A DNA stretch of 64,000 nt from Corynebacterium sp. (lineage in GTDB: Bacteria > Actinomycetota > Actinomycetes > Mycobacteriales > Mycobacteriaceae): NCBI RefSeq assembly GCF_030532195.1, contig NZ_JAUNLP010000007.1:1-64000 (forward strand). Reading direction: 5' to 3'. Below the pieces are notes generated by a model. It saw only the letters and a program-made list of their open reading frames with translations, had not been told where the DNA came from and did not search any database. This document shows positions 54,030-62,129 of the stretch, in pieces. The stretch's first letter is position 1. Every line of letters begins with the position of its first letter. Both the position numbers and the translations under genes were made by a program.

Positions 54030-54647
54030 GTGATGCACGAACCCGAACTCCTAAACGAGTTACTCGTGCGGGTGCAAAAAGGCGATAGACAAGCATTTTC
54101 TTCGCTTTACGACGTCACAGCCGCCCAGGTTCTGGGCCTGGCTGTGCACGTGTTGCACGACCGCGCGCAGGCAGAAGAAATTGCGCAGGAAGTATTCCTG
54201 GAGCTGTGGCGACAGGCGCAGTCCTTCGACCCGGCGAAGGGAACCGCGCGAGCCTGGATTTTTCGCTTGACCCGTCAGCGTGCAATTGACCGGCTTCGTT
54301 CTCATCGCGCTGCGGTGACTCGAGATGATCGGGATGCTTTTCTCGAAGCGGCGAAGTACGTCGAATCGGTTGAGCAGGAAACAATCACCATTTTGGACCG
54401 GCAGAGCGTTCGCGCGGCGCTCGAGAAAGTCGGTGAGCCGCATAGGACCGCGATTTTGCTGGCATATTTCCAGGGCCTGACCAACCGTGAGCTGGCCGAA
54501 GCCACTGGTGTGGCGCTGGGAACGGCAAAGACTCGACTCCGCGATGGGCTGCGCAAGTTGCACAGAGAGCTTGTGCGCCAGGAGCAGGGCAACAATGCTC
54601 AGCTGAGTGCGGAACCCAAAGCAAAGGCCGAGGTGAGGAAGCTGTGA
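54030..54647 (+). CDS. sigK: ECF sigma factor SigK
   Basis: 205-aa extracytoplasmic-function sigma factor. Region 2 spans about 10-80 (FSSLYDVTAAQVLGLAVHVLHDRAQAEEIAQEVFLELWRQA; FDPAKGTARAWIFRLTRQRAIDRLRS). Region 4 spans about 130-180 (RTAILLAYFQGLTNRELAEATGVALGTAKTRLRDGLRKL). No Cys pair in region 2-4 like the redox disulfide of M. tuberculosis SigK is visible. GTG at 54030 and ATG at 54033 are both possible starts. The next gene overlaps it by 4 bp and encodes its anti-sigma factor. Confidence 0.88.
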   Translation: MMHEPELLNELLVRVQKGDRQAFSSLYDVTAAQVLGLAVHVLHDRAQAEEIAQEVFLELWRQAQSFDPAKGTARAWIFRLTRQRAIDRLRSHRAAVTRDDRDAFLEAAKYVESVEQETITILDRQSVRAALEKVGEPHRTAILLAYFQGLTNRELAEATGVALGTAKTRLRDGLRKLHRELVRQEQGNNAQLSAEPKAKAEVRKL

Positions 54648-55336
54648 CAATGAACAATAGGGCAAGCGGCACTCAGCACAGTGGACTCGATGAGGCACTG
54701 GCGCAGTACGCAAAACCGGTCGAGCCATCAGCTGAACTCAAGGAATCAATCCTTTCCCAGCTGGATAATCACCCTCAGCAGGTCTCAGCGAAGTCCAATG
54801 TCGCTGAGATGGTGGAACTCGGTGACCGTCGTAAAGCGAAAACAGACGGCGGATTCCAGCGGGGCTGGATGGGGCTGACGGCGGTGGCAGCGGCGCTTGT
54901 GCTTGTCGCGGGCGTAGGCGTGGTCGTGGCTTGGCCGGACGGAGCAGACCGCGCCGGGCGAGAAGCGGTGGTCAGTGCTGACAGATCTCAGACAAGCGGG
55001 GCGGAGCAGTTGCACGAAATTATGGAAGCCCGCGACGCCGTATCCGCAACCTTTACAGCAGATGGGGCCAGACTCGACGTTGCCGTATCGGAAGATAAGG
55101 ACAAGGGCGGAGCCATGGTCAACGGAACGCCGAAACTCGATAGGGGAATGGGCGCGCAGGTGTGGTCGATTGACCGTGCCGGGCGAGTCCGCTCGGCGGG
55201 AGTCATTGGGCAAGAGCCGCATGAGGATGTGTGGATGCCGCTTCCCGCCGACACAATGGCAGTGAAGGTGACGGTGGAGCCGATGGCTGGGGCTCAGGCA
55301 CCCAGCGGTGAGGTGCTGGCTTCGGTGGAGCTATAG
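54644..55336 (+). CDS. rskA: Anti-sigma-K factor RskA, shortened N-terminus
   Basis: 230-aa membrane protein that should hold SigK inactive. One helix (about 78-100, GLTAVAAALVLVAGVGVVVAW) separates a cytoplasmic part from the extracellular RskA domain (about 125-230, AQVWSIDRAGRVRSAGVIG ... VKVTVEPMAGAQAPSGEVLASVEL). The cytoplasmic anti-sigma part keeps the PVEPSAELKESILSQL segment but lacks about 35-40 residues before it, compared with M. tuberculosis RskA as I recall it. The start (GTG) overlaps the sigK stop, so a longer start would lie inside sigK. Confidence 0.85.
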   Translation: MTMNNRASGTQHSGLDEALAQYAKPVEPSAELKESILSQLDNHPQQVSAKSNVAEMVELGDRRKAKTDGGFQRGWMGLTAVAAALVLVAGVGVVVAWPDGADRAGREAVVSADRSQTSGAEQLHEIMEARDAVSATFTADGARLDVAVSEDKDKGGAMVNGTPKLDRGMGAQVWSIDRAGRVRSAGVIGQEPHEDVWMPLPADTMAVKVTVEPMAGAQAPSGEVLASVEL

Positions 55337-55383
55337 CTCGAATTCCGCCGCCAACTCCACGCTGTATTGCGGTTGACCAGCCT

Positions 55384-55397
55384 GTTCGCTAATGGCG
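55384..55397. promoter_or_regulatory. ClgR-type operator upstream of clpC
   Basis: GTTCGC-TAATG-GCG matches the actinobacterial ClgR box GTTCGC-N5-GCG. A TATAAG hexamer follows at about 55403. It suggests activation of clpC by ClgR under proteolytic stress. Confidence 0.6.
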
Positions 55398-55502
55398 TAC
55401 GGATATAAGGATTATTCTGCGGCACACCGCGTTTAAGCTAGGTGAAACAACCTTTACGGAAATTACGACAAATATCGACTCGAGACACTAGAAGGGGCAG
55501 TG

Positions 55503-58211
55503 ATGTTCGAGAGGTTTACGGACCGAGCACGTCGCGTCGTCGTCCTGGCTCAGGATGAAGCTCGCGAGCTCAATCACAATTACATCGGCACGGAGCACAT
55601 CCTGCTCGGCCTGATTAGTGAAGGCGACGGCGTGGCAGCCAAGGCGTTGGAGTCCATGGGTATTTCCCTGGACGCTGTGCGCTCGGAGGTCGTCGACATT
55701 ATTGGTCGCGGTGCACAGCCGCCAAGTGGCCACGTGCCGTTCACCCCGCGCGCCAAGAAGGTGCTGGAGTACTCACTGCGTGAGGCCCTGCAGCTGGGTC
55801 ACAAGTACATCGGTACTGAGCACCTGCTGCTCGGCCTGATCCGTGAGGGCGAGGGCGTGGCCGCTCAGGTGCTGGTCAAGCTCGGTGCGGACCTGCCGCG
55901 CGTGCGTCAGCAGGTTATTCAGCTGCTCAGCGGTTTCCAGGGCGATGAGTCCGACGGTGGCCCGGAGCAGCGTCCGGTCGGCGCTACCTCTGGTGCTCGT
56001 GTGCAGGAGGGTAACCACCAGTCCGGTTCGCTGGTGCTCGACCAGTTCGGTCGTAACCTGACGGTCGCTGCTCGTGAGGGCAAGCTTGACCCAGTTATTG
56101 GTCGTGAGAAGGAAATCGAGCGCATTATGCAGGTTCTTTCTCGCCGTACCAAGAACAACCCGGTTCTGATTGGTGAGCCGGGCGTTGGTAAGACCGCTGT
56201 TGTTGAGGGCCTGGCACTGGACATCGTCAACGGTCGTGTGCCGGAGACCCTGAAGGATAAGCAGCTTTACTCTCTCGACCTGGGCTCGCTGGTTGCGGGT
56301 TCTCGCTACCGCGGTGACTTCGAGGAGCGCCTGAAGAAGGTGCTCAAGGAGATTAACCAGCGCGGTGACATCATCCTGTTTATTGATGAGATTCACACGC
56401 TGGTCGGTGCCGGTGCCGCAGAAGGCGCTATTGACGCTGCGTCGATTCTGAAGCCGAAGCTGGCTCGCGGTGAGCTGCAGACCATCGGTGCTACCACTCT
56501 GGATGAGTACCGCAAGCACATCGAGAAGGACGCTGCTCTTGAGCGCCGCTTCCAGCCGGTGAATGTTCCGGAGCCGAGCGTTGATCTCACCATCGAGATT
56601 CTGCGCGGTGTACGCGACAAGTACGAGGCTCACCACCGCATTTCCATCTCGGATAAGGCTCTGGTTGCCGCAGCTACGCTGTCGGATCGCTACATCAATG
56701 ACCGCTTCCTGCCGGATAAGGCCGTCGACCTGATCGATGAGGCAGGTGCACGTATGCGCATCAAGCGCATGACCGCACCGGCTGACCTACAGGAAATCGA
56801 TGCCAAGATCGCTGATGTGCGCCGCCAGAAGGAAGCTGCTATCGACGAGCAGGACTTTGAGAAGGCAGCGGGCCTGCGCGATAAGGAACGCAAGCTGGGC
56901 GAAGAGCGCCGCGAGAAGGAAAAGAAGTGGCGCGCCGGCGAGTCCGACACCATCGCAGAGATTGGTGAGGAGCAGATCGCTGAGGTGCTGGCATCCTGGA
57001 CCGGCATCCCGGTGTTCAAGCTCACTGAGGAAGAGTCCTCGCGTCTGCTGCGCATGGAAGATGAGCTGCACAAGCGCATCATCGGCCAGGACGAAGCCGT
57101 TAGTGCTGTCTCCCGCGCAATCCGTCGTACCCGCGCTGGTCTGAAGGACCCGAAGCGTCCGTCCGGTTCGTTCATCTTCGCCGGTCCGTCCGGTGTTGGT
57201 AAGACCGAGCTGTCGAAGGCTCTGGCAGAATTCCTCTTCGGCGACGAAGACGCACTTATCCAGATTGATATGGGTGAGTTCCACGATCGCTTCACCGCAT
57301 CGCGTCTCTTCGGTGCCCCTCCGGGATACGTCGGCTACGAGGAGGGCGGTCAGCTCACCGAGAAGGTGCGCTGTAAGCCGTTCTCCGTCGTGCTTTTCGA
57401 CGAGATTGAGAAGGCTCACAAGGAGATTTACAACACCTTGCTGCAGGTCCTGGAAGACGGTCGTCTGACTGACTCGCAGGGTCGCGTGGTGGACTTCAAG
57501 AACACTGTTTTGATCTTCACCTCGAACCTCGGTACCGGTGACATTTCCAAGGCCGTTGGTATGGGCTTCTCTGGCGTCGGCGAGTCCGATGAACAGGGCA
57601 AGTACGAGCGGATGAAGGACAAGGTCAACGATGAGCTGAAGAAGCACTTCCGTCCGGAGTTCCTGAACCGTATTGATGAGATTGTGGTCTTCAAGCAGCT
57701 GTCTCAGGCCGAGATTGTCCAGATGGTCGACCTCATGCTGGCCCGCGTGAGCGAGCAGCTCGGTGAAAAGCGCATCAAGATGGAAATCTCCGATCGTGCA
57801 AAGAACCTGCTGGCCAAGCGCGGTTTCGATCCGGTGCTCGGTGCACGTCCGCTGCGTCGTACCATTCAGCGTGAGATTGAGGACCAGCTGTCGGAGAAGA
57901 TTCTCTACGGCGATATCGGTCTCGGCGAGACCGTCTCCATCGACGTTGAGGGCTGGGACGGCGAGTCCAAGGACACCGATAAGGCCAAGTTCGTCTTCAC
58001 CAATAAGGGCAAGGCCGAAGGCGTCGATGCTGATGGTGGCGCACTGCCAGCGCCGGCGGACAAGGCTGCTGATGATGTCCTCGGCCAGGCAGACGGCACC
58101 CTGAGCGTTGACACCGACGACATCGAGGGTGCTGCTGACAAGGCCGCTGAGGAGGCTTCGCAGAGTACTGACTCCGCAGATTCCTCCGACAACTCCGAGG
58201 GAGAGAACTAA
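55503..58211 (+). CDS. clpC: ATP-dependent Clp protease ATPase subunit ClpC
   Basis: Hsp100 unfoldase of 902 aa that feeds substrates to ClpP. Two N-terminal Clp repeats (about 1-145), AAA-1 Walker A GEPGVGKT (about 222), a UVR-type middle domain (about 420-480, [19 protein letters not shown]) and AAA-2 Walker A GPSGVGKT (about 560). The last ~75 residues are an acidic Ala/Asp/Ser tail. The ATG follows AGAAGGGGC; a GTG one codon earlier is possible. A ClgR box lies upstream. Confidence 0.97.
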   Translation: MFERFTDRARRVVVLAQDEARELNHNYIGTEHILLGLISEGDGVAAKALESMGISLDAVRSEVVDIIGRGAQPPSGHVPFTPRAKKVLEYSLREALQLGHKYIGTEHLLLGLIREGEGVAAQVLVKLGADLPRVRQQVIQLLSGFQGDESDGGPEQRPVGATSGARVQEGNHQSGSLVLDQFGRNLTVAAREGKLDPVIGREKEIERIMQVLSRRTKNNPVLIGEPGVGKTAVVEGLALDIVNGRVPETLKDKQLYSLDLGSLVAGSRYRGDFEERLKKVLKEINQRGDIILFIDEIHTLVGAGAAEGAIDAASILKPKLARGELQTIGATTLDEYRKHIEKDAALERRFQPVNVPEPSVDLTIEILRGVRDKYEAHHRISISDKALVAAATLSDRYINDRFLPDKAVDLIDEAGARMRIKRMTAPADLQEIDAKIADVRRQKEAAIDEQDFEKAAGLRDKERKLGEERREKEKKWRAGESDTIAEIGEEQIAEVLASWTGIPVFKLTEEESSRLLRMEDELHKRIIGQDEAVSAVSRAIRRTRAGLKDPKRPSGSFIFAGPSGVGKTELSKALAEFLFGDEDALIQIDMGEFHDRFTASRLFGAPPGYVGYEEGGQLTEKVRCKPFSVVLFDEIEKAHKEIYNTLLQVLEDGRLTDSQGRVVDFKNTVLIFTSNLGTGDISKAVGMGFSGVGESDEQGKYERMKDKVNDELKKHFRPEFLNRIDEIVVFKQLSQAEIVQMVDLMLARVSEQLGEKRIKMEISDRAKNLLAKRGFDPVLGARPLRRTIQREIEDQLSEKILYGDIGLGETVSIDVEGWDGESKDTDKAKFVFTNKGKAEGVDADGGALPAPADKAADDVLGQADGTLSVDTDDIEGAADKAAEEASQSTDSADSSDNSEGEN

Positions 58212-58385
58212 ATGGGGCTGTTCTTCCGCAAGAAGCAGAAGCTGGACGACGACACCTGGTTGAACTATTCCGGTTCGGGTGTTTCCGGTTCCAAGCGCAT
58301 TGGTCCGGTCACCATTAACAGCCGTGGCGGCTACACCGTCCGGCTGGGTAAGGGTCTGACTTTCCGCGGTCGCTGGAAGAAGTAG
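58212..58385 (+). CDS. 57-aa DUF4236-like small protein
   Basis: A short ORF begins one base after the clpC TAA (clpC stop overlaps AATGG) and reads MGLFFRKKQKLDDDTWLNYS, then GSGVSGSKRIGPVTINSRGG and a basic C-terminus GLTFRGRWKK. The pattern of an FFRK start, a GSGVSGSKRIGP turn and a Gly/Arg-rich end resembles DUF4236 proteins. It is likely cotranscribed with clpC. Function is unknown. Confidence 0.7.
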   Translation: MGLFFRKKQKLDDDTWLNYSGSGVSGSKRIGPVTINSRGGYTVRLGKGLTFRGRWKK

Positions 58386-58410
58386 CAGTCACTAGCAGCC
58401 GTACTAGCTG

Positions 58411-59682
58411 CTAGTAGCCCATTTTCTGATTCACCCACTCCATTGCTTCGTCGTGGGTGAGCGCATAGGCAAGGCCGTGCGTCCCATCACCGAGGTCACT
58501 GTCGACCTCCACATAGGTGATGTCGGCGCCGGCCTTTTGCCATGTTTGCACCAGTTCGCGTGCCGACGTCACGGGGAGCACATCATCTCGGACATTATGT
58601 GTCACAAAGACAGGCACACTGGGAGTCTTGATGCCCAGGCTTTGCTCCGCCAGGCGGTGACGGACAACGGGGGAGAAGTTTGCAGAGCGCAGATTCTCTG
58701 CAATCCCTAAACCATTCGCAGTGAAAGCTTTGGTGTCATTTCGTGGCCAGCGCTCGACGGTAGCGCCAATGCACTCGTCAGCAGTGAGTTTCAAAAAGTC
58801 TTTGCCCAATGGACTCATCATGTTCTCGATGGGTTTTACCGTCTCTGGGTATTCGGCCATGATTCCGTTCATGGCATAGCCCACCAGACCGGCGAGTGCA
58901 GAACCTTTAATATGCAGCGCGGTCTCGGTGAGATTGGCGGGAATAGCACCGGCGTAGACCGCGCGGATATTCAGCTCCGGGGAATATTCTGCTGCCATTT
59001 CCGCCGCAGCTGCCGTGGCCCCGCCACCTTGCGAATAACCAAAGAGCGCAATAGGCGTATCCGCTGGCAGTGCGAGCTCATTGATGGCAGCGCGAGCCAT
59101 GTCCAAGGTGTTGTAACCCGCCGCAGCGCGGTTGAGATATGGATGTGTTCCCGGCGTGCCAAGCCCCTGATAGTCCACAATGGCAACAATCCAGCCTGCG
59201 GCTAGTAGCTCCGGCGCAGGTGGTGTCGGCGGGGCTTCGTAACGCATTGCCACTGAACTGGCACAGTTGTCCGCCATGCCCAGCGTGCCAGGTGCAATTA
59301 CCGCCAGCGGTCGCACCGAATCTTTGGCCCATCGGTTGTAGGGCTGCAACACCGTGCCTGACACCGCTGTTTGCCGCTTGTCACGTGCACCAGTGGAGGT
59401 AAAGACAATCCGCTGTGCCCGCGCCGGTGCATTGACCTTAAAAGCCGTCTTTGTTACCACACGGCCAGAGACATGGGAAACGTCCGGACTCGCAGCACCG
59501 GCGTTGTGGCCGGGGCCAGAGTCGGCCCCAGAGCCAGAGTGAGGAGCGTCAGTACAACCACCAAGCGCTCCTGCGATAACTAGCGACACAGCCGCCAACC
59601 CAGTTACAACCCGCGAGGTCACCGTCCAGTGCTGTGCATCCTTAGCAGGACGAGCTCGGAGCGAACGCGGGTTAGAGGGCAT
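58411..59682 (-). CDS. Secretory lipase-family lipoprotein
   Basis: 423-aa alpha/beta hydrolase of the LIP (secretory lipase) family. Signal peptide with lipobox LGGC (Cys43) suggests a lipid-anchored exported enzyme. Nucleophile elbow GYSQGGGA is at about 212. The acid is probably in THNVRDDVLPV (about 360) and the His in GDGTHGLAYAL (near 405). Family members hydrolyse triacylglycerols or other esters. TAGAAT exactly 7 bp before the ATG at 59682 indicates a leaderless start. An upstream in-frame start would cover this promoter. Confidence 0.85.
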   Translation of the reverse strand: MPSNPRSLRARPAKDAQHWTVTSRVVTGLAAVSLVIAGALGGCTDAPHSGSGADSGPGHNAGAASPDVSHVSGRVVTKTAFKVNAPARAQRIVFTSTGARDKRQTAVSGTVLQPYNRWAKDSVRPLAVIAPGTLGMADNCASSVAMRYEAPPTPPAPELLAAGWIVAIVDYQGLGTPGTHPYLNRAAAGYNTLDMARAAINELALPADTPIALFGYSQGGGATAAAAEMAAEYSPELNIRAVYAGAIPANLTETALHIKGSALAGLVGYAMNGIMAEYPETVKPIENMMSPLGKDFLKLTADECIGATVERWPRNDTKAFTANGLGIAENLRSANFSPVVRHRLAEQSLGIKTPSVPVFVTHNVRDDVLPVTSARELVQTWQKAGADITYVEVDSDLGDGTHGLAYALTHDEAMEWVNQKMGY

Positions 59683-59730
59683 ATCGCTAATTCTATGTCC
59701 CAAACCATTTGGGTAATAATGGGCTAGAAA

Positions 59731-60648
59731 CTATTGGGGAAGCCGGAAGCGGCCGTCGGCGGTTTGCTCCGCAAGACCGTCGTCAAGCAGCGAAAACAGC
59801 GCGCGGGAGCGTTGTGGTGCGTCATCCCAGACGGCGTCGAGCGCGGCTTGTTCGACGGGGGAGTCGGCGGCGCGAAGGACGTCGAGAAGCAAGCCTCGCA
59901 CCTGACGATCGGTGCCTTCGAACTTCTGGACGCGCCGTTTGGCGGCGGCGATTTCGTGGTCGGCGGGCTCGGGACAGCCCGCGGCAATCCACGCGCAGCT
60001 GCTGGCGATGGGGCACGCCTGGCAGTCGGGCGTGGTGCGGCAGACCGTCGCACCCAACTCCATCAGCGCGACGGATGTCTCGGCCGCTTTCGCGGGCTCT
60101 TCGGGGAGGAGCTTTTCGACGGCATCCATATCTGCGCGCTTGGCAGTGCCGGGAAGATAGGTCGCCTGTCGGTGGCGCCGAAGAACGCGGCGGACATTGA
60201 TGTCCACAACAGGGGTACGAGCACCAAATGCGAATGCTGCGACTGCCCGAGCTGTGTAGTCTCCTACCCCTGGAAGGGTTAACAGTGTGTCGACATCGCT
60301 GGGCACCTCGCCGCCGTGATTTTCCGTGATCGCTTGAGCACACTCGCGGAGCCGAAGCGCGCGGCGCGGATAGCCGAGCTTTCCCCACATGCGCAGAACT
60401 TCATCCTTTGGAGCGACTGCTAAATCGGCCGGAGTGGGCCATTTTGCCAGCCAGGAGCGCCAAGAGGGGATAACACGGGTAACCGGAGTCTGTTGACTCA
60501 TCACCTCACTTACTAACACCGCCCATGGGGAAGTGCCCTTTTCTCGCCAGGGCAGCGGGCGCATATTGGCTCGATACCAACCGCGGAGCTCCGCGTCGAC
60601 GGTCTCGTCGAAGGCATCGAACTGGCAATCAGTGGAGGCTGGCTGCAT
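59731..60648 (-). CDS. mutY: A/G-specific adenine glycosylase
   Basis: Base-excision repair enzyme removing A opposite 8-oxoG; 305 aa. The catalytic Glu region is VSEVMSQQTPVTRVIPSW. The helix-hairpin-helix is LPGVGDYTARAVAAFAFG, the Asp is in VVDINVRRVLRRH, and a 4Fe-4S cluster site is CRTTPDCQACPIASSC (C-x6-C-x2-C-x5-C). It is shorter than E. coli MutY, with a reduced C-terminal domain as in other actinobacteria. GGGAAAG precedes the chosen ATG. It is divergent from the carbonic anhydrase gene, 43 bp away. Confidence 0.94.
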   Translation of the reverse strand: MQPASTDCQFDAFDETVDAELRGWYRANMRPLPWREKGTSPWAVLVSEVMSQQTPVTRVIPSWRSWLAKWPTPADLAVAPKDEVLRMWGKLGYPRRALRLRECAQAITENHGGEVPSDVDTLLTLPGVGDYTARAVAAFAFGARTPVVDINVRRVLRRHRQATYLPGTAKRADMDAVEKLLPEEPAKAAETSVALMELGATVCRTTPDCQACPIASSCAWIAAGCPEPADHEIAAAKRRVQKFEGTDRQVRGLLLDVLRAADSPVEQAALDAVWDDAPQRSRALFSLLDDGLAEQTADGRFRLPQ

Positions 60649-60691
60649 TCTCGCTTTCCCAAAAGTAGTGGTGACGCTGCACAATATAGGT

Positions 60692-61324
60692 ATGAGCAAC
60701 TCTGAGTGGACCCCTGAAAGTGTATGGCAATCAATGATTCGCGGAAACTTGCGTTTCTGCGAGGGCAAGACGGCGCACCCGCGCCAGGATCTTGTCCGTC
60801 GTAAGCAACTGACTCAGGGCCAGAAGCCGAAGGCCGTTGTGCTGGCTTGTTCTGACTCTCGTGCTCCGGTCGAGATTATTTTTGACCAGGGCCTGGGCGA
60901 CGTTTTTGTTATTCGTACCGCTGGCGAAATCACCGACCTGTCGGTGCTGGCGTCGCTGGAATTCGCAGTTGATGGCCTCGGTGTGCCGCTGGTTATCGTC
61001 CTGGGACATGAGTCCTGCGGTGCTGTCGCGGCTGCTAAGAGCGCCCTAGAAGGTGGCGACTTGCCGGGTGGTTTCCAGCGTGTGCTGGTGGAAAAGGTCA
61101 CCCCGTCGCTGCTGGCAGCTCGCAAGGACGGTGAAACTGAAACTGCTGAGTTCGAGCGTCGTCACGTGCGCGAAATTGTCAATCACATCATTGACCGCTC
61201 GCCGGAGATCTCCTCGCGCCTGGAGACCGGCGAGGTCGGCGTCGTTGGCCTGCGCTACCGCCTGGACGACGGACGCGCTGAGACTGTGGTTACCCATGGT
61301 GTTAGCGAGAACCCGCTAACCTAA
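60692..61324 (+). CDS. Beta-class carbonic anhydrase
   Basis: Zinc enzyme interconverting CO2 and bicarbonate, 210 aa. Zinc ligands are in VLACSDSRAP (Cys and Asp/Arg dyad, about 51-60) and LGHESCGAV (His and Cys, about 107-115). DVFVIRTAGEI is also typical. ATG at 60692 is chosen; the upstream in-frame extension runs into mutY. Order mutY, carbonic anhydrase, Rv3587c-like, radA matches mycobacteria (canB, Rv3588c). Confidence 0.93.
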   Translation: MSNSEWTPESVWQSMIRGNLRFCEGKTAHPRQDLVRRKQLTQGQKPKAVVLACSDSRAPVEIIFDQGLGDVFVIRTAGEITDLSVLASLEFAVDGLGVPLVIVLGHESCGAVAAAKSALEGGDLPGGFQRVLVEKVTPSLLAARKDGETETAEFERRHVREIVNHIIDRSPEISSRLETGEVGVVGLRYRLDDGRAETVVTHGVSENPLT

Positions 61325-61328
61325 TTGT

Positions 61329-62033
61329 GTGACCAATAAGCTGCCTCCAGAAATCTACCGGCGTCGGCGTATCGCCGCGCTGGTGCTGCTCCTTATCCTC
61401 CTCGTGCTTGTGGGCTGGGGAATTTCCGCCCTGGTGAATCGGGATAGCGAAGACGCTGACCCCGTAAATGTCACCAGGGATGACGGAAAGAAAGTAACCC
61501 CGTCTGAAAAGCCCAAGGAACCGTACGCGCCGAACTCCGACAAGGACAAGGCAGCTAAGGGCGAAGAGAATGATAAGGGCGACAAGGATAGCAGCGACTC
61601 CGCCAAGGACGATGCCAACAAGGCTCTGGCCGAAAAGAAGGATTGCACCCTGGCGGATTTGCAGATTACGGCTACCTCAGACCAGCCGAACTACGGTGCT
61701 GAACAGCCGACTCTGGCAATGACTATTCACAATCCAACCGGTGGAGAATGCCGCATCAATCTCGATGAGCAGCAGCTGCGCTTTGAGGTTTACGACCTGG
61801 CAACCTACGAGCGCATGTGGTCGGATGTGGACTGCAATGACTCCGAGGGCCACGGTGAACTGGTGCTGGCTCCCGGTGAGGAAGTCAGCTACGCCGCAAA
61901 GTGGTCTCGCCTGACCTCGGCTCCGAATAAGTGCTCGGAGACCGACCGCGTAGAGGTTCCTTCCGGTTCCTACCTCTTCTACGGCCTTATCGGAGATAAC
62001 AACTCCGATGCCTACACTTTCAACTTGCGCTAA
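61329..62033 (+). CDS. Rv3587c-like membrane-anchored protein
   Basis: 234 aa. A short basic N-terminus and one helix (about 14-35, IAALVLLLILLVLVGWGISALV) anchor it. A Lys/Asp/Ser-rich linker (about 38-100) leads to an extracellular domain of about 130 residues with four Cys (DCTLADLQ, GECRINL, VDCNDSEG, NKCSETD). Order next to carbonic anhydrase and radA identifies it with Rv3587c. Function is unknown. Start GTG is 4 bp after the carbonic anhydrase stop, so they are cotranscribed. Confidence 0.75.
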   Translation: MTNKLPPEIYRRRRIAALVLLLILLVLVGWGISALVNRDSEDADPVNVTRDDGKKVTPSEKPKEPYAPNSDKDKAAKGEENDKGDKDSSDSAKDDANKALAEKKDCTLADLQITATSDQPNYGAEQPTLAMTIHNPTGGECRINLDEQQLRFEVYDLATYERMWSDVDCNDSEGHGELVLAPGEEVSYAAKWSRLTSAPNKCSETDRVEVPSGSYLFYGLIGDNNSDAYTFNLR

Positions 62034-62129
62034 CTTAAAGTGCTTGACCGCGTGTAAGAGCAGCTGCGGAAAAGCTTCAGGCACTGCCGAGGGGGCTAGG
62101 AGGGGAGGGTGCGAGGCGCGGGGGAGAAG

